From NCBI RefSeq assembly GCF_026183695.1, contig NZ_JAPFRD010000013.1:186001-250000 (forward strand): DNA of 64,000 nucleotides, in the 5' to 3' direction. This document shows, piece by piece, positions 55,689-64,000 of the stretch. The notes beneath the pieces are model-generated. The model did no database searches. It worked only from the letters and a program-made list of their open reading frames with translations, and had not been told where the DNA came from. Made by a program: the position numbers and the translations under genes. Origin of the DNA: Alteromonas aquimaris (lineage in GTDB: Bacteria > Pseudomonadota > Gammaproteobacteria > Enterobacterales > Alteromonadaceae). Position 1 is the first letter of the stretch. Every line of letters begins with the position of its first letter.

Positions 55689-56969
55689 ATGCATAATTCT
55701 GCTAGTTTCATGGGCATTCACGAATGGTTCGAACATTATGCCAGCACTACACCGGACAAAATTGCGTGTGTCTTCGGCAATAGCAACTTGACCTATTTTG
55801 AGCTGAACTGTCGGGCAAACTTTTTGGCCCATCTTATGATTGAAAGGGGGGTCAGCCCAGGGGACGTGGTGGCGGTTGCCATGACGCGTTCACTCGAACA
55901 AGTTGTTGCTATCCTCGCGGTGTTGAAAGCCGGTGCAGCATATCTACCCCTTGATGCAACATTGTCGGAATCGCGGACGCACGAATGGCTAGAACATGCC
56001 AACATCAAATACACCATTGTCGATCAACAATGGCCTGTCAATATTGTGGATAACTTCTTTAGGGAAAGAGAATATATTAACACCGCTGACAGCGAGCTAT
56101 TCATGGGCCGCTGTGAACAAAATCCCGCGATTCCAACTTCTCCCGAACGACGGGCCTATGTCATGTATACCCGCAATAGTATGGGAAAGCCTAAAGCCGT
56201 GATGGTTCCCCATCGGGCAGTGACCCATTTAGTAAAAAACGCAAAATACATAGATTTCAGTTCGCAAGACACGCTTTTGCAGTTTTCGCCCCTCTCGCAT
56301 GACGCCTCCACCTTCGAAATTTGGGGAGCATGGTTAAATGGTGGCAAACTTGTGCTTTATCCAGGTCGTGGAATAAACCGCAATCTACTCGCCAAAGTAA
56401 TATCGGACAATGGAGTAAGTGTGTGCTTGCTTACCGCCACCTTATTTAATCTGGTGGCGAAATATCATAGCGACATGTTGAAAACCCTCCGTGTGCTAGT
56501 GGTCGAGGGTGAAATGCAGCCTGAGTTAGTGAAAAGCGTATTAGAGGAATATCCGTTGCTGACCTTCGTGACCGGATATGGCCCGACCGAGAATACCGCT
56601 TTCACCTGCTGTTATTCACTGTCAAGAGAAAATGATGTCAATGCTCCCTACCCTATAGGCAAACCAATAGGTGAAACTCAGCTGCACATACTGGACTCCG
56701 AGAAACGGCCTGTAATGCCAGGTTTCCCTGGTGAGCTTTACATATCGGGCCCTGGCGTCGCGTTGGGTTATCTTAATACCACCAGCGATGACTTCTTTGT
56801 TGATCCCAGTATCGCCGAAGGTCTAATTTACCGCACAGGCGATATGGTTACCCAAAATGCTGCTGGCGATGTAAGCCTTATAAAGTGTTGCGATGATCCA
56901 ATTAAATTACGGGGTTACCATGTATCACTGAAAGAGATGACTCAAGCCGTGCATGCCTACCGGGGGTAA
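55689..56969 (+). CDS. orphan, degenerate NRPS-type adenylation domain
   Basis: 426 aa related to the adenylation domain of nonribosomal peptide synthetases. Recognisable parts are LTYFELNCRANFLAH (A1 region), VLKAGAAYLPLDA (A2), SHDASTFEIWGAWLNGG (A4), TGYGPTENTAF (A5), GELYISGPGVALGYLN (A6), LIYRTGDMV (A7) and KLRGYHVSLKEM (A8). The A3 phosphate loop, normally like YTSGTTGxPKG, is YTRNSMGKPKAV and has lost key Gly/Thr residues. The protein stops right after A8, so the C-terminal subdomain with the catalytic Lys and any carrier domain are missing. There are no condensation or thioesterase genes nearby. Probably inactive, a decaying remnant or repurposed binder. Confidence 0.75.
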   Translation: MHNSASFMGIHEWFEHYASTTPDKIACVFGNSNLTYFELNCRANFLAHLMIERGVSPGDVVAVAMTRSLEQVVAILAVLKAGAAYLPLDATLSESRTHEWLEHANIKYTIVDQQWPVNIVDNFFREREYINTADSELFMGRCEQNPAIPTSPERRAYVMYTRNSMGKPKAVMVPHRAVTHLVKNAKYIDFSSQDTLLQFSPLSHDASTFEIWGAWLNGGKLVLYPGRGINRNLLAKVISDNGVSVCLLTATLFNLVAKYHSDMLKTLRVLVVEGEMQPELVKSVLEEYPLLTFVTGYGPTENTAFTCCYSLSRENDVNAPYPIGKPIGETQLHILDSEKRPVMPGFPGELYISGPGVALGYLNTTSDDFFVDPSIAEGLIYRTGDMVTQNAAGDVSLIKCCDDPIKLRGYHVSLKEMTQAVHAYRG

Positions 56970-57317
56970 TGGGTACTTTGCCCCCCATTCTACATTCTCA
57001 TGCCTCCAGCGGGCCGAAAACACTGGTTGAGTTATACGCCAAGAGTCGATCGGCAGTCACTTATTTTGGAGGAAGGTTTCGTGTGCAACGCACAGCAATC
57101 CTTCTCTTTGGTGATATAAGCAATAAAGACCGCTCATTTACATCAAGGACAGCGGTCGCAGCGCGTTAATAAGGCTATGCAAAATTCTACCATCCCCCCT
57201 TATATCAACCAGACTGGTTAGACCAGATTAAATAAGTTGCAAAATTTTGTATTTTTTTCTGCCAATGATGGAAGTTTTGTCGTATGGTTGGGCCGTAGTA
57301 TTAAAAAACTAGGATAA
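56970..57317 (+). pseudogene. possible frameshifted tail of the adenylation domain
   Basis: In the frame one step over from the upstream gene, the translation after a run of five G (56964-56968) continues with GPKTLVELYAKS and later QRTAILLFGDISNKDRSF. This loosely resembles the LVAYVV and late NGKxDR parts of an adenylation C-terminal subdomain. It then ends at 57169. Similarity is weak and judged by eye. The rest, to 57317, is AT-rich leader of the DUF4402 gene, whose ATG at 57318 has AGGA just upstream. Confidence 0.3.
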
Positions 57318-57833
57318 ATGGCAATGATAAATAAAATGAAAAAAGCCATAGGTGCGTTAGTTTTACTTTCACTTCCTTATACAGCTTGGTCAGCCAACCC
57401 CGAATCCGTCACAGTTAATGTCACGTTTGTAGACGCCATTACAATGTCAACTGCCAATCATTTAAATTTCGGATTGGTTGACTCTGCGATGGCTGCTTCA
57501 GAAACAATTATGATTTCACCTGATGATACGGTAACCGATACCAATAACCGGCGTTTAGGTGGAATTGCTGAAGCCGCAGAGGTTACTGTTAGTGCCAGTG
57601 CAGGACAAGCGATTACCATTTCTGTGGATAATATTGTGGGGGGCGTACACTATAATTTAGGCAGTCCTACCTGCAAATATGATGTCAATACGTCGGTGGC
57701 ATGTACTTCGTACAGCACAACCTCCGTAGCGTCGGGCGCACTATTAATAGGCATGACCTTAACTCGCAATAGTGTAGCCATGACACCTGGAGTAGATAAC
57801 GGCTCTTTTGAGGTTAATGTAACCTATAATTAA
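57318..57833 (+). CDS. DUF4402 pilin-like subunit, copy 1
   Basis: 171-aa exported protein with a signal peptide (about 1-25, ending YTAWSA). The mature beta-rich domain shows DUF4402 features: VNVTFVDAITMSTANHLNFG at the start, LGGIAEAAEVTVSASAG in the middle and GSFEVNVTYN at the C-terminus. A C-terminal strand ending in a V-x-V-T-Y pattern suits donor-strand exchange. Two Cys (PTCKYDVNTSVACTS) probably form a disulfide. It is followed 1 bp later by a chaperone gene, so it is the likely major or tip subunit of an alternative chaperone-usher fimbria. Confidence 0.85.
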   Translation: MAMINKMKKAIGALVLLSLPYTAWSANPESVTVNVTFVDAITMSTANHLNFGLVDSAMAASETIMISPDDTVTDTNNRRLGGIAEAAEVTVSASAGQAITISVDNIVGGVHYNLGSPTCKYDVNTSVACTSYSTTSVASGALLIGMTLTRNSVAMTPGVDNGSFEVNVTYN

Positions 57834-57834
57834 T

Positions 57835-58644
57835 ATGGAACCAGTGCCTCAATGGAGATACGTTAGCTTTTTAGTTCTCGCGTTCTCCCTGTGTTATTTA
57901 TTTACTTGTAAACCGGTAGAAGCGAAAGCTTCGCTGTTTCTTACCGAAGATGTTTTATATCTTTCATCAGAACGTCGGGTAGTAAGTGTGAATGTCTTAA
58001 ATCGCGGAAGTAGAACGGGGGTTTTTTCTGTACGCTGGTTAGATCACACCATGCTATCAAATGGACATCTTAAAAGGTTACCAACTGGTGAGCCAGAACA
58101 TAGCTTAGTGCCTTTTGTCCGCTTCTCTCCACGCCGAATGACCCTCAAACCTGGGCAATCGCAAAGAATTAAAATTGCCTTAAAACGTAGTGCAAATGCG
58201 GCACCATCGAAAGAGTATTATTCTCACTTAAATGTGACAACGATTAATGATGATCTTGAAGCTACCCTTTCTCAAAAAGCCGAAATAAGTGAAACCAACG
58301 GTATGCATATCAAAGCGAGGATGGGCATTAGTATTCCTGTTATCTGGCGACACAACGTTGAGCCCGCTCAAGTTTCATTAACGGTTATCTCAAACACTTC
58401 TCCTGATCCAGAAGTAGTGATCGAGAAAAGGGGTGAAGCTTCTCTTCGCGCCTATCTGCATGTTTTTAACCAACGTAATGACGATTTGACTCCCCACCCG
58501 GTGATCATGTATCCAAATATTACCTCGCGCAGCATTCCCTTAAAAATTGAGGAAATGGGCGAAGGCCCCCTGCGTGTTGTATTGAGTGAGAGTCCCCATC
58601 GTAACCGCGCATTAACCTCACCATTAATTGATATAGAACTGTAG
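57835..58644 (+). CDS. PapD-like fimbrial chaperone
   Basis: 269-aa periplasmic chaperone of the PapD-like superfamily. Signal sequence at about 1-31 (VLAFSLCYLFTCKPVEA). Two Ig-like domains: the first with FSPRRMTLKPGQSQRIKIAL, the classic subunit-binding G1/edge region, the second from about 150 to the end. Divergent from classical FimC/PapD, closer to the alternative chaperones paired with DUF4402 subunits. It lies between the two DUF4402 genes with 1-2 bp gaps, so they are one operon. Confidence 0.85.
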   Translation: MEPVPQWRYVSFLVLAFSLCYLFTCKPVEAKASLFLTEDVLYLSSERRVVSVNVLNRGSRTGVFSVRWLDHTMLSNGHLKRLPTGEPEHSLVPFVRFSPRRMTLKPGQSQRIKIALKRSANAAPSKEYYSHLNVTTINDDLEATLSQKAEISETNGMHIKARMGISIPVIWRHNVEPAQVSLTVISNTSPDPEVVIEKRGEASLRAYLHVFNQRNDDLTPHPVIMYPNITSRSIPLKIEEMGEGPLRVVLSESPHRNRALTSPLIDIEL

Positions 58645-58646
58645 CC

Positions 58647-59117
58647 ATGAGAAGAACTCAGCTGTTAGGGTTGCATTTTTTATTGGTCCTCCCTTGTTTT
58701 TGCGAAGCAGCCATCACTATTACAAAAATGAATGATATTAATCTCGGGCTACTTAAAGCAGGCCCTGCAGGCCGACAATGGATAGTTGGTACAGATGGCA
58801 GCCTGACGGGGACCGGTCAGGCAGACTATGTTTCAGGGGCAGCCGCTGGGGAAATAGTAGTGACTGATACCTCGGCGCCCGCGATGGTGCAAATACAAGC
58901 ATTAAATATCACTAGCTATAACGGGTTCCAGGTAAATCAGATTTTGTGTCGCTATGGAAACGGTTCCCAGACTCGTTGCGATTTGAGTGGTTACAGCATT
59001 ACGACCAATAATATGTCGATTAGCCTTAAGGTGGGAATCGATGTTGAATCTACTCAATATCATTATGGTGGGGATAATGCCGGAGTAGACTTTGACATTT
59101 CAATTACATATCAATAG
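58647..59117 (+). CDS. DUF4402 pilin-like subunit, copy 2
   Basis: 156 aa with a signal peptide (about 1-21, ending CFCEA). Mature part is DUF4402-like: NDINLGLLKAGPAGRQW near the start, YVSGAAAGEIVVTDTSAPAMV in the middle, a Cys pair (ILCRYGNGSQTRC), and FDISITYQ as the C-terminal strand. It is diverged from copy 1 but has the same organisation. Last gene of the plus-strand fimbrial operon, ending 4 bp from the stop of the convergent usher gene. Confidence 0.82.
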   Translation: MRRTQLLGLHFLLVLPCFCEAAITITKMNDINLGLLKAGPAGRQWIVGTDGSLTGTGQADYVSGAAAGEIVVTDTSAPAMVQIQALNITSYNGFQVNQILCRYGNGSQTRCDLSGYSITTNNMSISLKVGIDVESTQYHYGGDNAGVDFDISITYQ

Positions 59118-59121
59118 ATAA

Positions 59122-61761
59122 TTAGTTTTCTTGGTGCGCAGAAGGTCCCACTTCTAACTTTAGGTAGGCGTAGCCTTCTTCCGCATCCAGTCTCAGTTGT
59201 TTTCGCTGCAAGCCAAAATGGTGAGGGCGATAATGTAGCACATAATCCCCTGTGTTCACGGACCTAAAACTGAAGTAGCCATCAAACTCGGTATGGGTGG
59301 ATGCCACTTCATTGCCTTGAAGATCGATTAATTGCACTTCGATTCCACTTACCTCTAAACCCTGCGGTAGCGTTAAGTGGCCTTCAATATCGCCCACAAA
59401 CTGGACCGGGACAGGTATGTCTAAGGAGGCTCCTGCGTGGGTAAATATCTTTAGGTTTGGATAACTAGGCTGTAGATACGCGTCAGGCAAAGGCATGTTA
59501 TCTAATGAAATGTCGGTAGCATAATTTCCGGGAATATTATCGATTACATAAGGATTTAAGCCACTGGGTCCTTGAGGATGCACTCTTTCTGAGGAGTCTA
59601 ATAGTCCATTGCCATTGTGGTCAATGTAAGGGTGGAAGGTCGCTCTGGCATGGTAGGTTAAATTCCGCCTGCTGAGCCTGCCTTCACCAAAATAGCTTGA
59701 AAAGCCAATCCCTACAGATTTATTTCCGTGATTATCTATAGACGCAAAGGCATTAATATTCGCCCATTTAGTTTCCCAGCTTATTTGTTGTTGTAAAAGG
59801 GAAATAGGCTGTTCAAGGAAAGTCCGGCTTAAATGCGTAGTGGCGAAGACCTTCACTCCGGGACGCCATCTAGCGGTGAAATTAAGTTGTTCAGCCTGGG
59901 CGCCATCTTCTACTTTATAACCTAAGCCGCCAGTGAAGCTCATACCTGCAAGACGCGTGGTCGCCTCGATGCGGCCCTTAAAGCGCGATTCGCTTAAACT
60001 TACCTTTTCGTACTCAATAAAATTGTTAAAGAACCAGCGGTTCCACACTTTCGTCACGCGTAGTCTGGCATCGACCTTATCAAGATCTTGAAATAGACGA
60101 TCGTAATTGAAATTAAATTGATAGCTATCAAAGAAATTGTCTAACGGCCCGTTTACAAACATCTGATTACGCCGTTTTATATTACCCACCTGCTCGGTCA
60201 ACGGGCTTACAAACCCATTTTCAAAACTAACCAATAAAAAATTATATTGATGGTGACCGAATGCGCCATGATAGCCAAATGAAGACGCCTTCTCGCCGGA
60301 CGATTGCCGTAACAGCTCTATAGATCCGACACCTGAGAATATATCAGCTTTAGTTGACAACCCTACATAAGCATTACTGGTTGGCAACTGGTCGAGCGTG
60401 CCAAATACTGAAGTAGTTTCCTCAGAGTTGGATGGCTGCGTCCATCTTCCTCTAACGTTGTAAGCTGAAATGCCAACCTCGAGACTATTAGACACACCAT
60501 ATTTCACTTCTACTAAGTTGGCAGAGTCGGTAAGCGCTCTACCCGTGAAAGGCTCACTGTCACCTAATAACGCATTCTGGTAATCTAGGTAACTTAAACG
60601 ATAGCTATATTTTCCTTCTGATAAGGTTAACCCGCCTCCCCAAATCTCGTGCAATTGAGTTTCTCGTTGCCCTTGCGGTCCATACAACAACACCTCAAAA
60701 CGGTTTAAACCCATGGATAATGGTAATTGGTCAAATTGATAGCGACCATCACTATCGACTTTCACCAATCCCAGCAGCTGATTATCTTTGTACAGTTCCG
60801 CGTCCCAGTCAGGCGGCGCATTACCCACTATCTCTTGCATTTCCCTATTACCATGGCTCAACGGACTATTCCGCTGTATATCCACTCCTACACCGGCCCC
60901 GTTGAGTCCTATCAGACTGCGCTCGTTTAGATAAATGTCGCCAAATTGATATTCTGTCGCCCCAAAGACTAAAGAACTGTCGCGCGTGTTTGCTCTTTTG
61001 GAAAACGTCAGGCGTCCTGAGTGCTGTGAATCGTGTAAAGATGTGGTCGAATAATTCCCCGTAAAAAAAGTCTGATGGTGAAACAAATCAAAAGTAGAAG
61101 TAAGCGAGGCACTCGTCGCGTGAGTACCAGTGAGCGTATTATCATTCCATTGATGTTGCGTTTGTATAAAACTTCTCGGCTCAGTCCATAGCTTATATTG
61201 GTCGGGGATGTGAACCGATGATTCGGCAGTATCACTCTTTAAATATTGTTCCCTAGCCTCACGCAACCGTTTCTGTTGATACGGGAATGGTACTTCTGCA
61301 TGAATATATAGTAATTGGTCGGGTAGTTGCGCAGTGGTCATTAAGTTAAACCACTTCTCTAACTGGCTCATTTCCACATAGAGCTGATCATTCAAGGTTA
61401 AGTAAGCACTGGGAGCGATTGAATAAACTGACTCGTTACTTGTTACACGCTGATTATTTTCGTCCCAGAAAAATAAATGAGATTGGTTAAATGACCACCC
61501 TTCCCAGCCTCGCCGGGTTCGGTAAATAGAAAAGTCAGCGATGGCGATAAATTCGCGAAAATCTACGTATAGATGATCACCTTTACGGTAAGCCGGCAGT
61601 AACGTTGACTGCGGCTCGTTCGCTAAAAACAGAGTTAACAAATAATCTTGTTCTGCATCTGATAAATACTGATAGGAAGCCGCACTACTTGCACAGAAAA
61701 GAGACCAACCATGTACTACCATCAAAACAAAAAAGGCTATTTTTATTTTTTTTCTTCTCAA
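59122..61761 (-). CDS. outer-membrane usher-like protein
   Basis: 879-aa exported protein (signal about 1-28) resembling alternative fimbrial ushers. It has an N-terminal periplasmic region (about 30-170), a long barrel-like region with alternating aromatic strands (FSKRANTRDSSLVFGATEYQ, YSYRLSYLDYQN) and an embedded plug-like Ig segment (PPDWDAELYKDNQLLGLVKV). The C-terminal Ig-like domain is carboxypeptidase-regulatory-like (GYFSFRSVNTGDYVLHY). The gene faces the DUF4402-chaperone operon rather than joining it, with only 4 bp between stops. Function as the secretion pore for the adjacent subunits is inferred from family and position. Confidence 0.78.
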   Translation of the reverse strand: MRRKKIKIAFFVLMVVHGWSLFCASSAASYQYLSDAEQDYLLTLFLANEPQSTLLPAYRKGDHLYVDFREFIAIADFSIYRTRRGWEGWSFNQSHLFFWDENNQRVTSNESVYSIAPSAYLTLNDQLYVEMSQLEKWFNLMTTAQLPDQLLYIHAEVPFPYQQKRLREAREQYLKSDTAESSVHIPDQYKLWTEPRSFIQTQHQWNDNTLTGTHATSASLTSTFDLFHHQTFFTGNYSTTSLHDSQHSGRLTFSKRANTRDSSLVFGATEYQFGDIYLNERSLIGLNGAGVGVDIQRNSPLSHGNREMQEIVGNAPPDWDAELYKDNQLLGLVKVDSDGRYQFDQLPLSMGLNRFEVLLYGPQGQRETQLHEIWGGGLTLSEGKYSYRLSYLDYQNALLGDSEPFTGRALTDSANLVEVKYGVSNSLEVGISAYNVRGRWTQPSNSEETTSVFGTLDQLPTSNAYVGLSTKADIFSGVGSIELLRQSSGEKASSFGYHGAFGHHQYNFLLVSFENGFVSPLTEQVGNIKRRNQMFVNGPLDNFFDSYQFNFNYDRLFQDLDKVDARLRVTKVWNRWFFNNFIEYEKVSLSESRFKGRIEATTRLAGMSFTGGLGYKVEDGAQAEQLNFTARWRPGVKVFATTHLSRTFLEQPISLLQQQISWETKWANINAFASIDNHGNKSVGIGFSSYFGEGRLSRRNLTYHARATFHPYIDHNGNGLLDSSERVHPQGPSGLNPYVIDNIPGNYATDISLDNMPLPDAYLQPSYPNLKIFTHAGASLDIPVPVQFVGDIEGHLTLPQGLEVSGIEVQLIDLQGNEVASTHTEFDGYFSFRSVNTGDYVLHYRPHHFGLQRKQLRLDAEEGYAYLKLEVGPSAHQEN

Positions 61762-62086
61762 CCGTCTGGCGCCGTGTGGAGACCCTTTTGTTATTTCTAG
61801 ATAGTAAGATTTTGTAGACCGAATGTAAATTTTTTATAACCGAAGGATGAAATAAAAATACGTAGGTTGGCATAGTGTAAAATGCCGCTTTACCCAGTTC
61901 GGTCTGACGTTTGCCTTTGCCTACTAACACTTTCACTTGAGGTCGGATTATAACGGCTGAACGTAATTAGCAAAATTAGATAGGCCTCGGTCCCAGAATT
62001 AACAAATGTATAATCAAATTGAAATTGTGGAACATATTGCGTAAAGAGGATTTTAATAAGAAAAACAGGCTTTCAGCCCTTAAAAA
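61762..62086. other. upstream region of the usher gene and tRNA 3' flank
   Basis: About 325 bp with the expected usher promoter and the tRNA 3' side. A weak minus-strand hairpin (GGGCT-GAA-AGCCT) with a T5 tract near 62062-62085 may terminate the tRNA transcript. No gene supported; an 83-codon minus frame and a 60-codon plus frame here have no coding character. Confidence 0.4.
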
Positions 62087-62163
62087 TGGCGCACCCGATA
62101 GGATTCGAACCTATGACCTTTGCCTCCGGAGGGCAACGCTCTATCCAGCTGAGCTACGGGTGC
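62087..62163 (-). tRNA. tRNA-Arg (CCG)
   Basis: 77-nt tRNA with encoded CCA. Acceptor GCACCCG pairs with CGGGTGC. D-arm segment AGCTCAGCTGGATAGAGC, anticodon stem TTGCC/GGCAA with loop CTCCGGA (anticodon CCG), and T-arm GGTTCGAATCC are all present. Confidence 0.97.
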
Positions 62164-62403
62164 GTATTGTATTAAACCTTTTTCTGACTTATCTGGAATA
62201 ACATCATAGGTCAGAGCGGGCGTAATGATACTGATGGTTACCATTGGGTTCAACTAATTTTGTTCGCCACTGTTATATGGGGATGAAATAGACTAATTCC
62301 TTCCTTTTTATAAGTATTTGCTTTTAAACAGTTGTAGGTGAAGGATTAACCGTTATAAACTTGGCAGTTGATAAGAATTAAATTCAATTGCCTGGAGACA
62401 GAT

Positions 62404-62814
62404 GTGAAATTGAAAACGTGGTTAGGTATTTTAACAGCAGTCGTTGCTGTGTTCACCGTTCAGGCTCAGGATATGAGCGACGAAGCAATTAAAGAACGTA
62501 TCAAACCTTTAGGCACTGTGCATATTGCGGGTGCTGAAGCCCAGGCTGCTGCCGGCGCAGGTGCAGGTGGAGCAAAATCTGGCGAAGACGTATATAACCA
62601 AGCATGTATGGCGTGTCACGGTGCCGGCGTGTTGGGCGCACCTAAGTTACAAGTGGCTGCCGATTGGCAACCGCGGATCGACGCCCGCGGTCTGGATGGT
62701 ATTTGGCAGAACGCATTAAACGGTATTAATGCCATGCCTCCTCGTGGAGCGTGCGGCAATTGTAGCGATGATGAAATAAAAGCTGCGATTGAGTACATGG
62801 TTGAAGGAATTTAA
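62404..62814 (+). CDS. cytochrome c5-type protein
   Basis: 136-aa periplasmic c-type cytochrome. Signal peptide about 1-22 (LGILTAVVAVFTVQAQ), an Ala/Gly-rich linker, heme motif CMACH (Cys68, Cys71, His72), axial Met in NAMPPRG, and the GACGNCSDDE Cys pair seen in cytochrome c5. Start chosen at the GTG at 62404 because GGAGA is upstream and the signal peptide begins there; an ATG at 62368 would add 12 residues. Electron carrier, partner unknown. A terminator follows. Confidence 0.9.
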   Translation: MKLKTWLGILTAVVAVFTVQAQDMSDEAIKERIKPLGTVHIAGAEAQAAAGAGAGGAKSGEDVYNQACMACHGAGVLGAPKLQVAADWQPRIDARGLDGIWQNALNGINAMPPRGACGNCSDDEIKAAIEYMVEGI

Positions 62815-62832
62815 TTGATTTTCTTACTATTT

Positions 62833-62858
62833 ACGCCACTGACAAGAGTGGCGTTTTT
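62833..62858 (+). terminator. Rho-independent terminator of the cytochrome c5 gene
   Basis: 8-bp perfect stem ACGCCACT, loop GACAAG, AGTGGCGT followed by TTTT. It lies 18 nt past the stop. Confidence 0.85.
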
Positions 62859-62919
62859 AACTGAAATCGGTTACTTTACGTTCAGAATCTCTCTCTCTTC
62901 ATTTTAATTGGCTAGCAGG

Positions 62920-64000
62920 ATGTCATCTGAGTCAAAGTACGAGTTGTCTGAAGAGGAATTGAGGGAACTTATTCCTCAGCTCCAGCAACTTACCGACAAA
63001 TATAAACGCGCAGAGCGAGTTCAAAAAGCGCTGTTTGACATATCAGAACTTGCTAGTTCAGTTAGCAATTTAAGCCGCTTATACCCTGCAATTCACGAAA
63101 TCATCGGCGACTTCATGAACGCCGACAATTTTTTCGTTGCTTTTTACGAGCGTGATGCCAACGTCATCAACTTTGCCTATTTTGTTGACGAGTATGACGA
63201 GCAAACTATTCAGCAAGTACCTGCTGACCAGCTGATGGACGGAATCACCGGGTATATCCTTCGAAGCGGTAAACACGTTTTTCTGGACGATAAGAATACC
63301 CAGACATTTGAAGATGCGACTGGCGTTAAATTAGTGGGCGCACTACCCCACCAATTCTTAGGTGTTCCGTTAAAGCGCGGTACGCAAGTTATTGGGGCCA
63401 TGGTAGTTCAGACTTACGATAAGTCGGTGACCTACAACGATGAAGATCTTGAAGTTTTATTGTTTGTTTCGCAGCATATTGTGACCACCGTGGATCGGGT
63501 TAAAAGTCGTGAACTCACTGAACGCACCATTCGCGAACGCACTAGGCAATTACGTAAAATTAACGATGATTTGCAAGAAGAAATTCTGGAGCGTCAGAAG
63601 GTCGAATCGCTTCAACAAGCTCTTTTTGAAATATCCGAACTGGCGGCAACCCTTGAAGGTGACATGGATATCTTTTACGCCAGCTTGCATGAAATTCTGG
63701 CCCGCCTGATCAGCGCACCCAACTGTTTTATCGCCATTTTGGACGAAACCAAGACGTTTCTCGACTTCCCTTATTTTAGCGACATTCTTAGTGAAGCCGC
63801 CGATCGCCGCCCATTAGGGATGGGCTTAACTGAATTTGTTCTGCGTACAGGACAGGCCGAACTCATTAACCCGCCTCGTGTCCTGGAACTAGCGGAATCT
63901 GGTGAAATTGATGTATCAGTGGCCCAGTCGATGCTTCAAAGCGCCAATTCCTGGCTGGGCTCGCCGCTGGTGGTTGAAGGCGAGATATCCGGTGTTATTG
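62920..64000 (+). CDS. tandem-GAF signalling protein (3' end outside the window)
   Basis: Open frame from an ATG (AGC AGG just before) to the last base, 360 codons seen. Two similar GAF-type units, each opening with the same motif (QKALFDISELAS at about 38-49; QQALFEISELAA about residue 230). The first unit has NFFVAFYERDANVINFAYFVD and a GVPLKRGTQVIGAM strand. A basic helical linker (ERTIRERTRQLRKIND) joins the two. No output domain is visible; relatives usually end in a GGDEF, kinase or phosphatase domain. Family call is by eye. Confidence 0.8.
   Translation, partial: MSSESKYELSEEELRELIPQLQQLTDKYKRAERVQKALFDISELASSVSNLSRLYPAIHEIIGDFMNADNFFVAFYERDANVINFAYFVDEYDEQTIQQVPADQLMDGITGYILRSGKHVFLDDKNTQTFEDATGVKLVGALPHQFLGVPLKRGTQVIGAMVVQTYDKSVTYNDEDLEVLLFVSQHIVTTVDRVKSRELTERTIRERTRQLRKINDDLQEEILERQKVESLQQALFEISELAATLEGDMDIFYASLHEILARLISAPNCFIAILDETKTFLDFPYFSDILSEAADRRPLGMGLTEFVLRTGQAELINPPRVLELAESGEIDVSVAQSMLQSANSWLGSPLVVEGEISGVI

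Noticed and set aside
57277..57304. -35/-10-like pair TTGTCG and TATTAA before the DUF4402 gene
   Set aside because: The -10 lies only 14 nt before the ATG, too close to leave room for a ribosome-binding site.
62019..62201. 60-codon plus frame
   Set aside because: Runs across the tRNA-Arg gene on the other strand.

Overview
The window looks like a chromosomal segment of a marine gammaproteobacterium of the Alteromonas type (Alteromonadaceae or a close relative). This rests on gene content and order, not on a database search: a gmk-rpoZ-spoT-ridA-trmH-recG-rsmJ block, a hemC-hemD-hemX-hemY operon, a YeiP/EfpL-type EF-P paralog, a VF530 protein, PEP-CTERM proteins and DUF4402 fimbrial-type subunits. 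No rRNA operon, CRISPR array, transposase, integrase or prophage was seen. One tRNA (Arg, anticodon CCG) is present.

Layout. 1-8 kb: an MscS channel and a CorA/ZntB-type metal transporter (overlapping pair), a periplasmic DsrE-like protein, a glutaredoxin-MauE membrane fusion, and an RND multidrug pump (permease plus adaptor, no outer-membrane channel nearby). 8-13 kb: a very large lipoprotein with a Pro-Thr stalk, calcium-type repeats, two PKD domains and propeller-like blocks, then a DnaJ-related protein. 13.5-20.4 kb: EfpL, a three-gene ABC/FtsX/AttH-type operon, and a PAS-GGDEF diguanylate cyclase. 20.4-22.6 kb: a short run of small minus-strand genes separated by integron attC-like recombination sites, with no integrase in view. 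This is best explained as a sedentary-integron remnant. 22.8-37.8 kb: mostly conserved housekeeping genes (ppiC, a YhiN-type flavoprotein, peroxiredoxins, rsmJ, recG, trmH, ridA, spoT, rpoZ, gmk, an esterase, hemCDXY).

38-49 kb: a copper/silver efflux locus on the minus strand. A His/Cys-rich secreted protein is followed by a CusC-type TolC protein, a CusB adaptor carrying two CusF-like domains, a CusA pump with an extra C-terminal PepSY transmembrane module, and a PepSY-ferredoxin-flavin reductase. An MBL-fold hydrolase follows. CusC, CusB, CusA and the reductase overlap by 4, 4 and 14 nt, so they are probably translated as a unit. The reductase and the CusA extension share related PepSY modules, which suggests electron transfer to the periplasm coupled to metal efflux. 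This is the strongest candidate for an undescribed system.

49.6-57 kb: accessory material. It holds two paralogous PEP-CTERM proteins, a ToxR/CadC-like membrane regulator with a propeller-like sensor domain, a small secreted peptide gene, and a degenerate adenylation-domain gene with a probable frameshifted tail. 57.3-61.8 kb: an alternative chaperone-usher fimbrial locus whose usher lies convergent to the subunit and chaperone genes. 62-64 kb: tRNA-Arg, a cytochrome c5, and a tandem-GAF signalling protein cut by the window end.
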